NCBI GenBank assembly: GCA_015847255.1
Contig: JADLZK010007305.1
Span: forward strand, 496,001-560,000
Direction of reading: 5' to 3'
DNA from: Hyparrhenia diplandra
Taxonomy: Eukaryota; Streptophyta; Magnoliopsida; Poales; Poaceae
Length of the DNA stretch: 64,000 bases
In this document: piece by piece, positions 21,347-29,747 of the stretch
Layout of the letters: each line of letters begins with the position of its first letter
How positions within the stretch are numbered: position 1 is the first letter of the stretch
Notes under the pieces: model-generated
Seen by the model: the letters and a program-made list of their open reading frames with translations, nothing else
Database searches by the model: none
What the model was told of the DNA's origin: nothing
Program-made: the position numbers and the translations under genes

Positions 21347-21457
21347 AAGTGACCTATGAAACTAATAACACCACTCAACCTATTACATACCAAAGTAATA
21401 TATGGAACTAAAAAATCAACTCAACATATTACATGGTCTTGACCTTAGGCGGTTATC
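21347..21457 (+). repeat. Tandem-unit fragment, right side of the copia site
   Basis: ATTACATACCAAAGTAATAT, TATGGAACTA and CAACTCAACATATTACATGG match 25108-25165. There this stretch directly follows GCTCTGGAGCTGCGGGCC, the counterpart of the copia insertion site. This fragment therefore closes the interrupted unit copy 3. It ends in the 17 bp target copy GACCTTAGGCGGTTATC (21441-21457). Confidence 0.7.
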
Positions 21458-21921
21458 TTTTTTTTTGAAAGATCCGGTTAAACCGCTTTGATATGATTGA
21501 AATAAGTAGGCAACATATAGTCAAAGAGTTTTCTTGTGAAAGTGCTCCCCAAGCACGACCCCTAGACCGCACTTGGGGGTTAATTATTACAAAACCGATT
21601 ACTTGCTAATTGGGCAATCAAGCTGTTAGGCGCCTAAGGTTTGTCACAACCATTAGGGGCCTAAGGGCCACACGACTGCTAAGGATCATAACCGTGCAAT
21701 GTCTACTATCTCACGAGAAGGCCAAACTTGCTTTGGGTACGCGCCGATCTCCGAAGATGATCTCGTTCTTTGTTCGGCTTGTCCCACGAGTTAGGATCAC
21801 AAGTGTGTGCTCCTCCCTACCCCCGCCTCCTAGTGCCTGACCAAACCAGTCTTCCAGTTCAAACTCAACATGCCACCGATCGACTTGGCTCCATGCTGGT
21901 ATAAGAACTCCATGTGCACCT

Positions 21922-23018
21922 CACTACTACATATCCTTTCTATAGGGGAATTTGGTTTGCCTCAGTAGGGGCGGTTTTGCGGCCGCCCCTAATCTTCCGT
22001 TCCTACGGTTGTTTTTGCAATAGGGGCGGTTGGTGATGCAACCGCCCCTCTTGTATGAGCCGCCCCTCTTGTTATTTCGAAATCATGTTTTCAAAATTCA
22101 AAAAAACCAAAAACATTTTTATTTAACGGGGGAAGGACCCCACCGGCCATCCACTCACATCCCCTACACATGGTGATTTTTTAGGGCTTTTTGCAAATGT
22201 TGCGGTACCCAAGATTCAAACCCGCAACCTCATGCTGTGCCAAACCCTCCCCCCACCACTTTGCACTACACACTCATATGTGTCCATATCCCATTCAGCG
22301 TCCCCACATATTATACAAATCCGAGTGTAAATTGACTATTTGAGGCCCTAAATGGATTCAAACTAAAAAGTGTTCAACTACAAAGTTTCATAACTTTTCG
22401 AGATCTACATTTCATATGTACAAAGTTTTTTCATCCGAGGTCGTTTTACGAAATTTGAATTTCAAATTTGAGACATTTCAACACAACTTTTGAATGCCTA
22501 GATGATTTCAAACTAAAAAGTTGTCAACTACAACATTTCATAACTTTTTCGTGATCTACATTTCATATGTAGAAAGTTTTTCCATCCGATGTCGTTTACA
22601 ATTTCGAATTTCAAATTTGAGACATTTCAACACAACTTTTGAATGCCTAGATGATTTCAAACTAAAAAGTCGTCAACTATAAAATTTCATAACTTTTCGA
22701 GATCTACATTTCATATGTAGAAAGTTTTTCCATCCGAGGTCGTTTACGAATTTTTAATTTTTAGTGTCAAGTTTCAAAATTCGGGATCTCACTGTAGGGG
22801 CGCCTCAATATAGAGCCGCCCCTACTCAAGGACTACATTAGGGGCATTTGGTGATTGAACCGCCCTAATAATAGTAGGGCGGCTCGTAACACCAGCCGCC
22901 TAATAATGTAGTCACTATAGGGCGGCTCGTTTGGTATTTCACTGTAGGGGCGGCTCGAAAAATGAACCGCCCCTAATGCAAAAGGGGGGCGTTCTCTTAG
23001 TAAGATTTTGTAGTAGTG
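21922..23018. mobile_element. CACTA (En/Spm) element, non-autonomous, 1097 bp
   Basis: The ends are CACTACTACA and TTTTGTAGTAGTG, the CACTA inverted repeat. The 3 bp target duplication is CCT (21919-21921 and 23019-23021). Subterminal regions are filled with AGGGGCGG and CCGCCCCT in both orientations, as expected for transposase-binding repeats of this superfamily. No transposase gene is present. It interrupts the retroposon 21458-23040. Confidence 0.92.
22345..22765. repeat. Internal tandem repeat of the CACTA element, about 150 bp x 2.8
   Basis: Three head-to-tail copies share TTCAAACTAAAAAG, TTCATAACTTTT, TCTACATTTCATATGTA and TCCATCCGA-GTCGTTT. The unit length is about 150 bp. The last copy ends at the start of the right subterminal region. 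Confidence 0.8.
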
Positions 23019-23371
23019 CCTGGCTCATACTCGCTAATTGGACCTTAGGCGGTTATCATGGAATGGCTTCAAGATATCTAGCTAGGTCAGTTAGCTTAAT
23101 TTGTATAAGCAAGTAAACCTGGAATGGTTCATGTGCCTGCACTGAGCTAACCAAACGAGCCCTTAGGGTTGCTGGGTTCCTCGTGCTTCCTATTCCCATA
23201 TGCATGATGACACTGCATGTGTCGATCATTGTATTCTTTCTGAATGGCTCCCGGACAGTCTATGGGTTCTGCTTGTTGAGTGAAGTTGGAGTGCTATATA
23301 TGATGTGCATATCTAGCTAGGCCTCCCGGGAATGCCTCATCAACACATTTGAAGCAACGCAGCACAGAGTT

Positions 23372-23388
23372 TTGCGTCAAAAAAAAAA
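23372..23388 (+). mobile_element. 17 bp poly(A) insertion with 15 bp target duplication
   Basis: The insert is TTGCGTC plus ten A. ACGCAGCACAGAGTT flanks it exactly at 23357-23371 and 23389-23403. The paralogous unit at about 25445 has a single ACGCAGCATAGAGTT without insert. It looks like the extreme 5' truncation of a LINE-primed event. Confidence 0.85.
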
Positions 23389-23855
23389 ACGCAGCACAGA
23401 GTTATAGACTCATAGTATGTACATGCTATTTATGTTGAGAGTAATGATAGCTCAAAAGGGGTATGCCTTTGTTCTCCAATTAAGTTTACAATCAAAGACA
23501 TGTCCTCATCAATTTTCTTGCATCTGGTACATAAATAGTTCAGATTTTCCCTGAGAAGGGCCTGATAGAGTAGAAATTGAGAACAAAAGTGATGAGCTTG
23601 AGTCCTTGCATCCGTTTGGTGGGGATAAAAGGAAAGAAAGAGGAGACTGTGGTGGCACAGCTCTATTGTCTCACCTTGACCACCATGATTGTTGTCAAAT
23701 TCAGTTCAGAAAGGAGTGGAGGATAAACAGCAATGCAATCAAACGTTGTTCATAGAGGATTGCTGCAAAGATTGTTGTGCCAGTGTTCACTGTTCAGTCG
23801 TGAATTCGAATTGAACGTCTTGCTCTGACTCGATAATTTTATCAACATGAACTTT

Positions 23856-24138
23856 CTTTTTTTCAACACAGCCAGGAGCAGTGGCATATCATGTAAGACT
23901 CGTATTGGACACCTATACTAACCGCACGGACAAGTACAGATGAGACTGCCCGAGATTTCTAAGAACGCGTTTACCAACACACACGCACAGACACTACTCA
24001 CATGTACACACTGGGCTCCCTTTGGGGGAAATTAATCTCTGGTGCAACACCCGGTTAATTCGTCCCAGATTAGGAATCAAACCCGGGCGGGTGCTCTCCA
24101 TGACGCGAGACGCCACCACTGTCCTATGCGTGCGTCCG
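23856..24138 (-). mobile_element. tRNA-derived SINE, 283 bp
   Basis: CAACATGAACTTT flanks the insert exactly at 23843-23855 and 24139-24151. The paralogous unit at 25930-25950 has one copy and no insert. On the minus strand it begins near CGGACGCACGCATAGGACAG. It has a polymerase III A box TAGGACAGTGG (24116-24126) and B box GGTTTGATTCC (24073-24083), each 10 of 11 to consensus and about 43 bp apart, and ends in a short A-rich tail (T run at 23857). This is the build of a tRNA-related SINE. I do not assign it to a named family. Confidence 0.82.
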
Positions 24139-24430
24139 CAACATGAACTTTATCCTGCTGCCCATTGGCAAGGCCGGAGAACCACTCTGCAGAAGTCGGG
24201 AAAAAAAAAAAGGAATCGTTCTGCAGCAGGTTCTGGTTCGGCTGCTTGCACTGTGCCTCATGTCAAAGACACCCACGCCACGGCCCGGGCGTGGATGGTT
24301 GGAGACTGCCACGACCTGGCCGGCTACCATGGCATCGTGGCAAACACACTCCCTGTGTGCGTGGTTTCATGGCTCTTGGGCCTGATCGTCGGCATCCACT
24401 TTATCACGAGCAGCCTTGGCAGCCACTGAC
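24124..24430 (-). pseudogene. Exon-like minus-strand frame, unit copy 2
   Basis: Read on the minus strand from 24430, this has AAKAARDKVDADDQAQE, then a stop and a shifted stretch with CHDAMVAGQVVAVSNHPRP and DMRHSASSRTRTCC. It aligns with the frame at 4938-5213, and the VVAVS-HPRP part also with 25985-26085. It is broken by a stop, so at best it is a decayed exon. The source gene is unknown. Confidence 0.35.
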
Positions 24431-24579
24431 AGAGCCAGGATTTGGTGGCTAATGCACAAAATTGTGAAGCAAATATATAATATAATGGATGATAAGTTTT
24501 AATGACCTTAAGTTTATCAAATACATAGTAATAACCATCAAGTTTGAGATTGAAACATAAATAATTAAGAATAAAACAT

Positions 24580-25190
24580 ATTACAAAACAGTAAGAGGTA
24601 CTACAATATAACTCTGCGATTCTTCACATGCAGTACTAAAATGGAGCGGATTCTTCTCAAGATCGGCGAATAGCAGTTGCGCAAAAATTAAAGGCCATTC
24701 ACGTTGTGTCCCTAAATGTCTGCAATTCTTGAGGTACAGTGATAGCTGAAAAGGTGCCTCTACCTTTTGTTCATTTTCCTGACTTAGAAACTTGACGGTC
24801 GCTAGAAAACTTGAAAGATCAAAAGTGATGAATTCTTGGTTGCACACGAGTCATGAGGAGCTCATGTTAAAGGGGACTTTGAAGGTGCCAGGATCCATGG
24901 TGCCTTTGGCCAAATCCGCTAATGCTGTTGAGCTCTGCACACGTTGAGCAGGGTGCCACCATCCGTAGACCAAATCTGGAACGATGTCAACCTCTGCCAC
25001 GCTGCCCTATGGAATTGTCGGCTTTGGGTGCCACCACGGCTGGTTTGGAGAGGATGACACAACGATGCACATATTTGTCAAACCACACGCTCTGGAGCTG
25101 CGGGCCCAAACTATTACATACTAAAGTAATATATGGAACTAATAACACGACTCAACATATTACATGGTTTTGACCTTAGGCCCCGTTTGG
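24580..25190 (+). repeat. Duplicated unit segment (copy of 6720-7107 and 21347-21457)
   Basis: TTCTTGAGGTACAG, GAAAGATCAAAAGTGATGAA, GGACTTTGAAGGTGCCAGGA and GGGTGCCACCATCCGTAGAC occur here and at 6730-7050 in the same order. It then runs through GGAGCTGCGGGCC into ATTACATACTAAAGTAATAT. It therefore shows the empty allele of the copia and LINE insertion site. Confidence 0.8.
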
Positions 25191-26085
25191 TATAAACAAG
25201 TAGACCTGGAAGAGCTCATGTGCCTAGATTGAGCTGACCGATCGAACGAGCCCTGGAGGTTCACTGGGTTCTTCAGGCTTCCAATTCACATATGTATGAT
25301 GACACCTGCATGTGTTGATCATTGGATTCTATCTGATTGGCTCCCAGTCTATGGGGTCTGCTTGTTGAGAGAAGTTGGAGTACTATATATGATGGGCATA
25401 TGTAGCTAGGCCTCATAGGAATGCCTCATCAACACATTCGAAGCAACGCAGCATAGAGTTATAGACTCATAGTACGTACATGCAATTTATCTTGAGAGTA
25501 ATGCTAGCTCGAAAGTGTTGTGCCTCTGTTCTCCAATTAAGTTCACAATAAAAGACCTGTCCTCATCAATTTTCTTGTGCATCTGGTACATAAATAGTTC
25601 AGATTTTCCCTGAGAAGGGCTGATCAGGCCATCAATAGCAGTAGAAATTAAGAACGAAAGTGACGAGCTTGAGTCCTTGCATATTCGTTTGGTGGGAAGA
25701 AAACGAAAGAAAGAGGAGACGTGACAATGTCACCTCCCAGAGACATGTTGTAGTGGCACAGCTCTATTGGCTCACCTTGTCGAATTCAGTTCACAAAGGA
25801 GTGAGGAAACAACAATGCAAAGCAAACGTTGTTTAGAGAGGATTACTGCAAAGATTGTTGTACCAGTGTTCACTGTTCAGTCATGAATTCGAATTGAATT
25901 GAACGTCTTGTTCTAGCTCGATATGTTTTATCAACATGAACTTTATCCTGCTACGCATCTGCAAGGGGAACCGCTCTGCAGTAGGTTCTGGTTCAGCTGC
26001 TTCCACTATTCCCTCATGTCAATGACACCACGCCACGGCCGGGCGTGGATGGTCGGAGACTGCCACGACCTCCTCAAGCTATATG
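25191..26085 (+). repeat. Tandem unit, type II, copy 3
   Basis: The blocks match copy 2: TGGGTTCTTCAGGCTTCC (25268), GCTCCCAGTCTATGGGG (25341), CTATATATGATGGGCATATG (25383), AACGCAGCATAGAGTTATAG (25445) and TATCAACATGAACTTTATCC (25929). It lacks the SINE and the 17 bp insertion, so it is the empty site for both. It is cut short at about 26085. Confidence 0.75.
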
Positions 26086-26696
26086 AGTTTTTTGTGTAGA
26101 GATGGTGCAATTTTTAGCCATCTTATAATTAATATCTAAATAAATCGAACCGCTCTTTGAATTTATTTGCAGAGATGAGTCTATTTCCATCTGCCTCTGC
26201 AAATGCCCCTATATCTAGAGGTGATTGTACTTCTAGCTACCTCTACAAAATAGAGTTGCCTCTAAAGATAGGAGGTGCAGAATAAAATTTAAATTTGCAA
26301 AACGACCTCAGGTCAAGAAACAACAAAAAACGAAAGTGTTAGATCTCAAAAGGTATGCAGCTTTTGAGTTGACAATATTTTCATCTGAAACCATCTATCC
26401 AAACAAACTTACAGTTAACTTCTCATAGTTGAAATTCAAATCAAGAAACAAGCAAAACATAAATTGTATATCTAAAAAAATTAAATAACTTTATAGCTGT
26501 CAACATTTTTATTTAGGGTGCCAAATGTTCATTTTAAAATCAAATAAAGATACACGTGAGACTTGAGGTCGCCGGTTCAAGCCTCCGTGGCCACAAAGTA
26601 CATGAAAGATTATGTGACTTCTGAGCAATGATCATATTGATAATCTCCAAATTTAAGATATATGAATATTGCTGCACGTTCAACTCATCTTATATT
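26086..26696. other. AT-rich spacer 3' of the knottin-like gene
   Basis: No gene was seen. 26165-26280 has scattered GAGGTG and CACCTC-like motifs that could be a worn CACTA subterminal region, but I found no ends. Confidence 0.4.
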
Positions 26697-26697
26697 T

Positions 26698-27177
26698 TTA
26701 CTCGTCATCAATTCCTTTTTTGGTAGTGTTGAATTTCCTGTAGGGTTGGAAATTAAACGAACAAAAGCAAACATGTAACTGCATGCACTGTTTCACTTTA
26801 TTGAACCATATAAAAGAACACAAGAACAAACACGCACAGTAGCTAGCTGAACACACGACACTTATTGAGATGAAATCAAAGCAATGGTTGGAGCAACACC
26901 GGCATGCAGCTATCACATCATTGGCATTTCCCCAAGCATAACAATGTTTGGAGCAACACTGCGCATCATGAGTACAAGCCAATCCACTTAGGCGGCACGC
27001 CAGTAGCTTTCTTGCCCCCAGCTGGCTGCTGGATGGCGAGTAGGAGTAGCCCCCGTGGGTGTTGCTGCTGGACAGACCTGTGGCTGATGCTGACTCCATG
27101 TTGGTCATCAGAAGCGGCAGTAGCAGCAGCACGGCAGCCACGGTCACCACATCCATCTTCTTGCTGGCCGCCACCAT
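26698..27177 (-). CDS. Secreted cysteine-knot (knottin-like) peptide precursor
   Basis: The frame encodes a small secreted cysteine-rich peptide. From the ATG at 27177 it reads MVAASKKMDVVTVAAVLLLL, a basic start and hydrophobic core of a signal peptide, followed by a Ser/Gly/Tyr-rich spacer. The core CRLSGLACTHDAQCCSKHCY has spacing C-x6-C-x5-CC-x3-C-x12-C, the inhibitor cystine-knot pattern. It then adds CRCCSNHC, a near repeat of CCSKHC. A longer frame starts at 27255, but that ATG lies only about 10 bp from the TATA box, so 27177 is the better start. An AATAAA signal lies inside the 3' part of the frame, so the true stop is probably earlier and the last 50 or so residues may be an artefact of a frameshift. 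Plant knottins include antimicrobial peptides and protease inhibitors; the target here is unknown. Confidence 0.6.
   Translation of the reverse strand: MVAASKKMDVVTVAAVLLLLPLLMTNMESASATGLSSSNTHGGYSYSPSSSQLGARKLLACRLSGLACTHDAQCCSKHCYAWGNANDVIAACRCCSNHCFDFISISVVCSASYCACLFLCSFIWFNKVKQCMQLHVCFCSFNFQPYRKFNTTKKGIDDE
26797..26802 (-). terminator. Poly(A) signal AATAAA of the knottin-like gene
   Basis: AATAAA occurs on the minus strand in GGTTCAATAAAGTGAAAC, about 70 bp past the last plausible cysteine codon. It overlaps the open frame, which argues that the real coding end is upstream. Confidence 0.5.
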
Positions 27178-27265
27178 TCCAAGCCGACGATGACCGACTA
27201 CTAGCTTTTTCTGCTTATTCGCTAGCTGGTATAGGAAGCCTCTACACTCCTCCAATGCTTCTTGT

Positions 27266-27277
27266 CTCTTATATATG
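27266..27277 (-). promoter_or_regulatory. TATA box of the knottin-like gene
   Basis: CATATATAAGAG on the minus strand lies about 90 bp before the chosen ATG. A start site some 30 bp downstream would leave a leader of about 60 bp and would exclude the upstream ATG at 27255. Confidence 0.55.
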
Positions 27278-27374
27278 CGAGGGCGAGAGCGGATTCACCC
27301 TTTGCTCGCTCGGACCGCCGGTATTTGGAGACATCTCATCAAATTAAATGTGATAGGTGTCATCCTAGAAACTA

Positions 27375-27520
27375 TCTATGTCTATGTCTATATCTATATC
27401 TATATCTATATCTATATCAATATAATATATACTTATACCTAGACCTATAACCTATCTCAATCTCGATCTCTATATCTATGTGTATGTCTATATCTATATC
27501 TATGTATGTATCTATATTAG
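27375..27520. repeat. Microsatellite, (TCTATA)n and related
   Basis: CTATATCTATATCTATATC-type repeats occur in two blocks (about 27375-27425 and 27467-27515), separated by imperfect TATACCTA sequence. Confidence 0.85.
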
Positions 27521-27959
27521 TTATATACTAGTCTGTCAACCCGTGCTTTGGCATGGGTTAGAATATTAAAGATAGCATTAGTTATTGTTAAATACCTCTA
27601 ACAAAATTTTTCCTTATACTATATTTACACCTTTTTATGTGCTACAATTTTCTATGATGTCCACTACTGTCATTTTTTCACGAACGTGTGTTAAAGCATG
27701 TATTTCATTAAGAGGAGGTACAGAACAACCAGGTCAAGCAATACAAACCATAGCGCAGGGCAACCAAAGATTTCCCTAACGCCGAGACAGGCAGGACGAA
27801 CTAAACAGCGCGAACTGCAACCAGCTCGACCCTACAGAACAGCAAGGAGCGACCAGAGGCCCGGAGAACCCAGCCCTAAACCAGAGGGCTGCCTCCTCCA
27901 AGTTCGCCAAGCACAACCCCTGTGATCCTCCAAGCCAGACTGCTGCATGTCTACTTTAC
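27521..27959 (-). mobile_element. Probable LINE tail and flanking spacer
   Basis: TTTTTTCACGAAC (about 27672) and TGTATTTCATTAAGAGGAGG (27698) match the reverse complement of LINE 3' ends, with about 250 bp of GC-richer sequence to the right. I found no convincing target duplication. 27521-27670 is AT-rich and unassigned. Confidence 0.4.
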
Positions 27960-28051
27960 TACCATAGCTAATGGATTTTGGTCCCCGTATCCGGGTGTCC
28001 CCGAAATAGGACTGTTCATCCATGACTCACTCTCAGATATCTGGTTGGGAT

Positions 28052-28063
28052 TGCCGCAAAAAA
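28052..28063 (+). mobile_element. 12 bp poly(A) micro-insertion
   Basis: TGCCGC plus six A is flanked by ATATCTGGTTGGGAT (28037-28051) and ATATCTGGTCGGGAT (28064-28078), one mismatch in 15. Confidence 0.6.
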
Positions 28064-28147
28064 ATATCTGGTCGGGATACAGTACTACATGGCAGATCCT
28101 TCCTCAAGATGAGTTTCAGCTTCTTTCCTAATGTTTCCTATTCCTAT

Positions 28148-28171
28148 GTTTTTTCTTTTTTTGAGGAAACT
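28148..28171 (-). mobile_element. 24 bp poly(T) micro-insertion
   Basis: GTTTTTTCTTTTTTT followed by GAGGAAACT is flanked by TATTCCTAT at 28139-28147 and 28172-28180. Paralogous units read straight through (63870, CCTAATCCTACATATATGC). Confidence 0.65.
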
Positions 28172-28560
28172 TATTCCTATATTTATGCAATGGCATCTTT
28201 GATACATTTCTCGTTGGCTTTCACTCCACGGGGCTGCATGTTGCCTGTTATATAGAAGTTGAGGCATTATATATAGCTAGTCTATGGCTCGGTGACATGT
28301 GGTCGTAAGTGACGTGTTGACATGTATTATTAATGTGCTCACCATATCATCGTACGACTAGGCATCAAAGGATTCAAATCAATATATTGAATGGTGATTT
28401 ATGCATGGCCCAAATGGTTTTACATTTTTCAAACGAGAAATATACCGTACCTGACCCTTCTGAAAAAACTTCTTGCGTGTTTCAGAGGTTGGGCAATCGG
28501 TTTGACGCCTAAAATTAAATACTGATGATGGATATCTAGTAATCTAGTTATTGTGAAGCT

Positions 28561-28880
28561 GCCTCACTACTTTATCTGTATCCTACCGTTTCTATGGTGT
28601 CTGCTATTTGTCATCATAGCTAATGGATCTTGGTGCCCGGCATTCAGTCATGATTACAAATTTGTAATTCTTAGTTACACAACAATGCTGTTCGAGCTGA
28701 AATAAACATCAATCGTGGAAAACATTAGGCATATTGTTTCTTGAAAAGATGCAACAAAAATGATTAACAGGTACCACCCAGTGACACCAATTGCATATTT
28801 TCATCACATAGTCACTGAGAATATAGGGTCGGCAAATCTCAACTTCCAAGAGTAAAACAAATAAAAGTGGCCCTACTCAA
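28561..28880. other. Spacer, partial unit sequence
   Basis: Apart from the short phrase shared with 27960, nothing was recognised. Confidence 0.4.
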
Positions 28881-29063
28881 CACATGTATTGCGTGGAGAG
28901 ACAGCTTCATATATGCAATATTAGAGATACATACAGATACAGATGCTGAAATGGCAACTCGAAAGAGGATTGCTCATCCATCATGTTTATGCTGTCGTGA
29001 AAAAGAGCAATATGGCAGATCCTCTCTTCCTAAGAGTTAAAGTTGCTTACCTAATGTTTCCTA
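28881..29063 (+). repeat. Tandem unit, type I, left half (continues at 45201)
   Basis: GATGCTGAAATGGCAACTCG and AAGAGGATTGCTCATCCATC (about 28943-28980) match 55001, 57988 and 63744. TTACCTAATGTTTCCTATT (29048) is block B, broken here by the LINE. Block B resumes at 45218 with ATTCCTACGTGTATATGCAT. Confidence 0.7.
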
Positions 29064-29228
29064 TTTTTTTTTGAATTTTCACCGGTGGGGAGGCGCTCCC
29101 CACCTGTATTTCATTTATAATAGTTGGCTCTCAATAGCCGTGTAGAGATTACAAGTCAGACATTTTTACAACTGAACTGCTGAAAGCAGGAAAAAACAGA
29201 TAGCTCATTGCTCATTGCTATTCATGGC

Positions 29229-29747
29229 CTACAATGCCGTTTCAAAGATTTGGCACCATTTGTCAGCGATATGTTTCTTCTTCCTCTTGATCCTCGTCCT
29301 CCATAGCCTAGCAGTATCAAGGCACTGCTGTAAAAACGACCTGAACCGGGTCGTGTTTTCGTTCCTGAAGATCTTTGCGTTCCTCGCCTTCCAAATTGTC
29401 CAGCAGACTAATGAGATGAATGCCGGGGCTTCGTCAGTCGGCACACCCGGCAAGGTGGTGACCTGGTGCAGGCTGCCCATGTCCATATCGACGATCTGAT
29501 GCATATTGAGTTTTTCCCAGACCGCTTTCCCAAGGTAGCATCCACTGATGATATGTTCCGGTGTTTCATCATGTAGACCACAGATCTCCAGACTGTATCC
29601 GGCACGACATGCTTCCTGTGCAGAACGATACGACACTGAATTCTTTTCTGCAGTAGTAGCCACATGAACAGCTGCACTCGGGCGGGCGCAGTTCTTCCGG
29701 ACAAAATCAGCAGCGGCATCCTTCTGGTGTCCCTGTGACTTAATCAA
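29229..29747 (-). pseudogene. LINE C-terminal zinc finger domain (zf-RVT)
   Basis: C-x-L-H-D-E-T-PEHIISGC (in CGLHDETPEHIISGCYLGKA) is the conserved Cys/His signature after plant LINE RTs. It is followed by LVCWTIWKARNAKIFRNENT, the usual W-x-x-WK-x-RN motif. A frameshift near 29745 separates it from the RT frame. The domain is thought to bind nucleic acid during target-primed reverse transcription. Confidence 0.85.

Larger units (their letters stand above)
21458..23040 (-). mobile_element. Retroposon (minus) interrupted by a CACTA element
   Basis: GACCTTAGGCGGTTATC occurs exactly at 21441-21457 and 23041-23057, a 17 bp target duplication. The insert starts with a T run (poly(A) on the minus strand) followed by GAAAGATCCGGTTAAACC. 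Without the CACTA element it is about 480 bp. No coding domain was read, so it is either a 5'-truncated LINE or a SINE. Confidence 0.7.
23058..24430 (+). repeat. Tandem unit, type II, copy 2
   Basis: Blocks in order are TGGGTTCCTCGTGCTTCC (23169), ATTCCCATATGCATGATGAC, GCTCCCGGACAGTCTATGGG (23248), GCTATATATGATGTGCATAT (23293), CATTTGAAGCAACGCAGC (23346), CATGTCCTCATCAATTTTCTT (23500) and CAACATGAACTTTATCCTGC (24139). It is the closest relative of copy 3 at 25255-26085 and is interrupted by a SINE and a 17 bp poly(A) insertion. Confidence 0.75.
27960..28560 (+). repeat. Tandem unit, type I, copy with two poly(A) micro-insertions
   Basis: It contains CCTAATGTTTCCTATTCC (28128), TTGGCTTTCACTCCACGGGG (28213), CATTATATATAGC and TCTATGGCTCGGTGACATG (28280), GTATTATTAATGTGCTCACC and GGTGATTTATGCATGGCCC (28394). 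The region around 28600-28640 repeats the phrase ACCATAGCTAATGG found at 27960. Confidence 0.7.

Noticed and set aside
24060..24140. Possible tRNA gene (B box GGTTTGATTCC on the minus strand)
   Set aside because: No cloverleaf could be folded around it, and the stretch is bounded by a 13 bp target duplication with an A-tail, so it is a SINE head and not a tRNA gene.
24022..24429. A 135-codon plus-strand frame
   Set aside because: It spans the SINE/unit junction, so it cannot be an old gene. The minus frame is the one conserved between units.
26165..26330. Possible CACTA subterminal remnant (GAGGTG/CACCTC-like motifs)
   Set aside because: No terminal CACTA sequence or target duplication was found, so it was not called.
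27360..27520. Regular repeat that might suggest a CRISPR-like array
   Set aside because: It is a (TCTATA)n microsatellite with no spacers, in a plant nuclear context.
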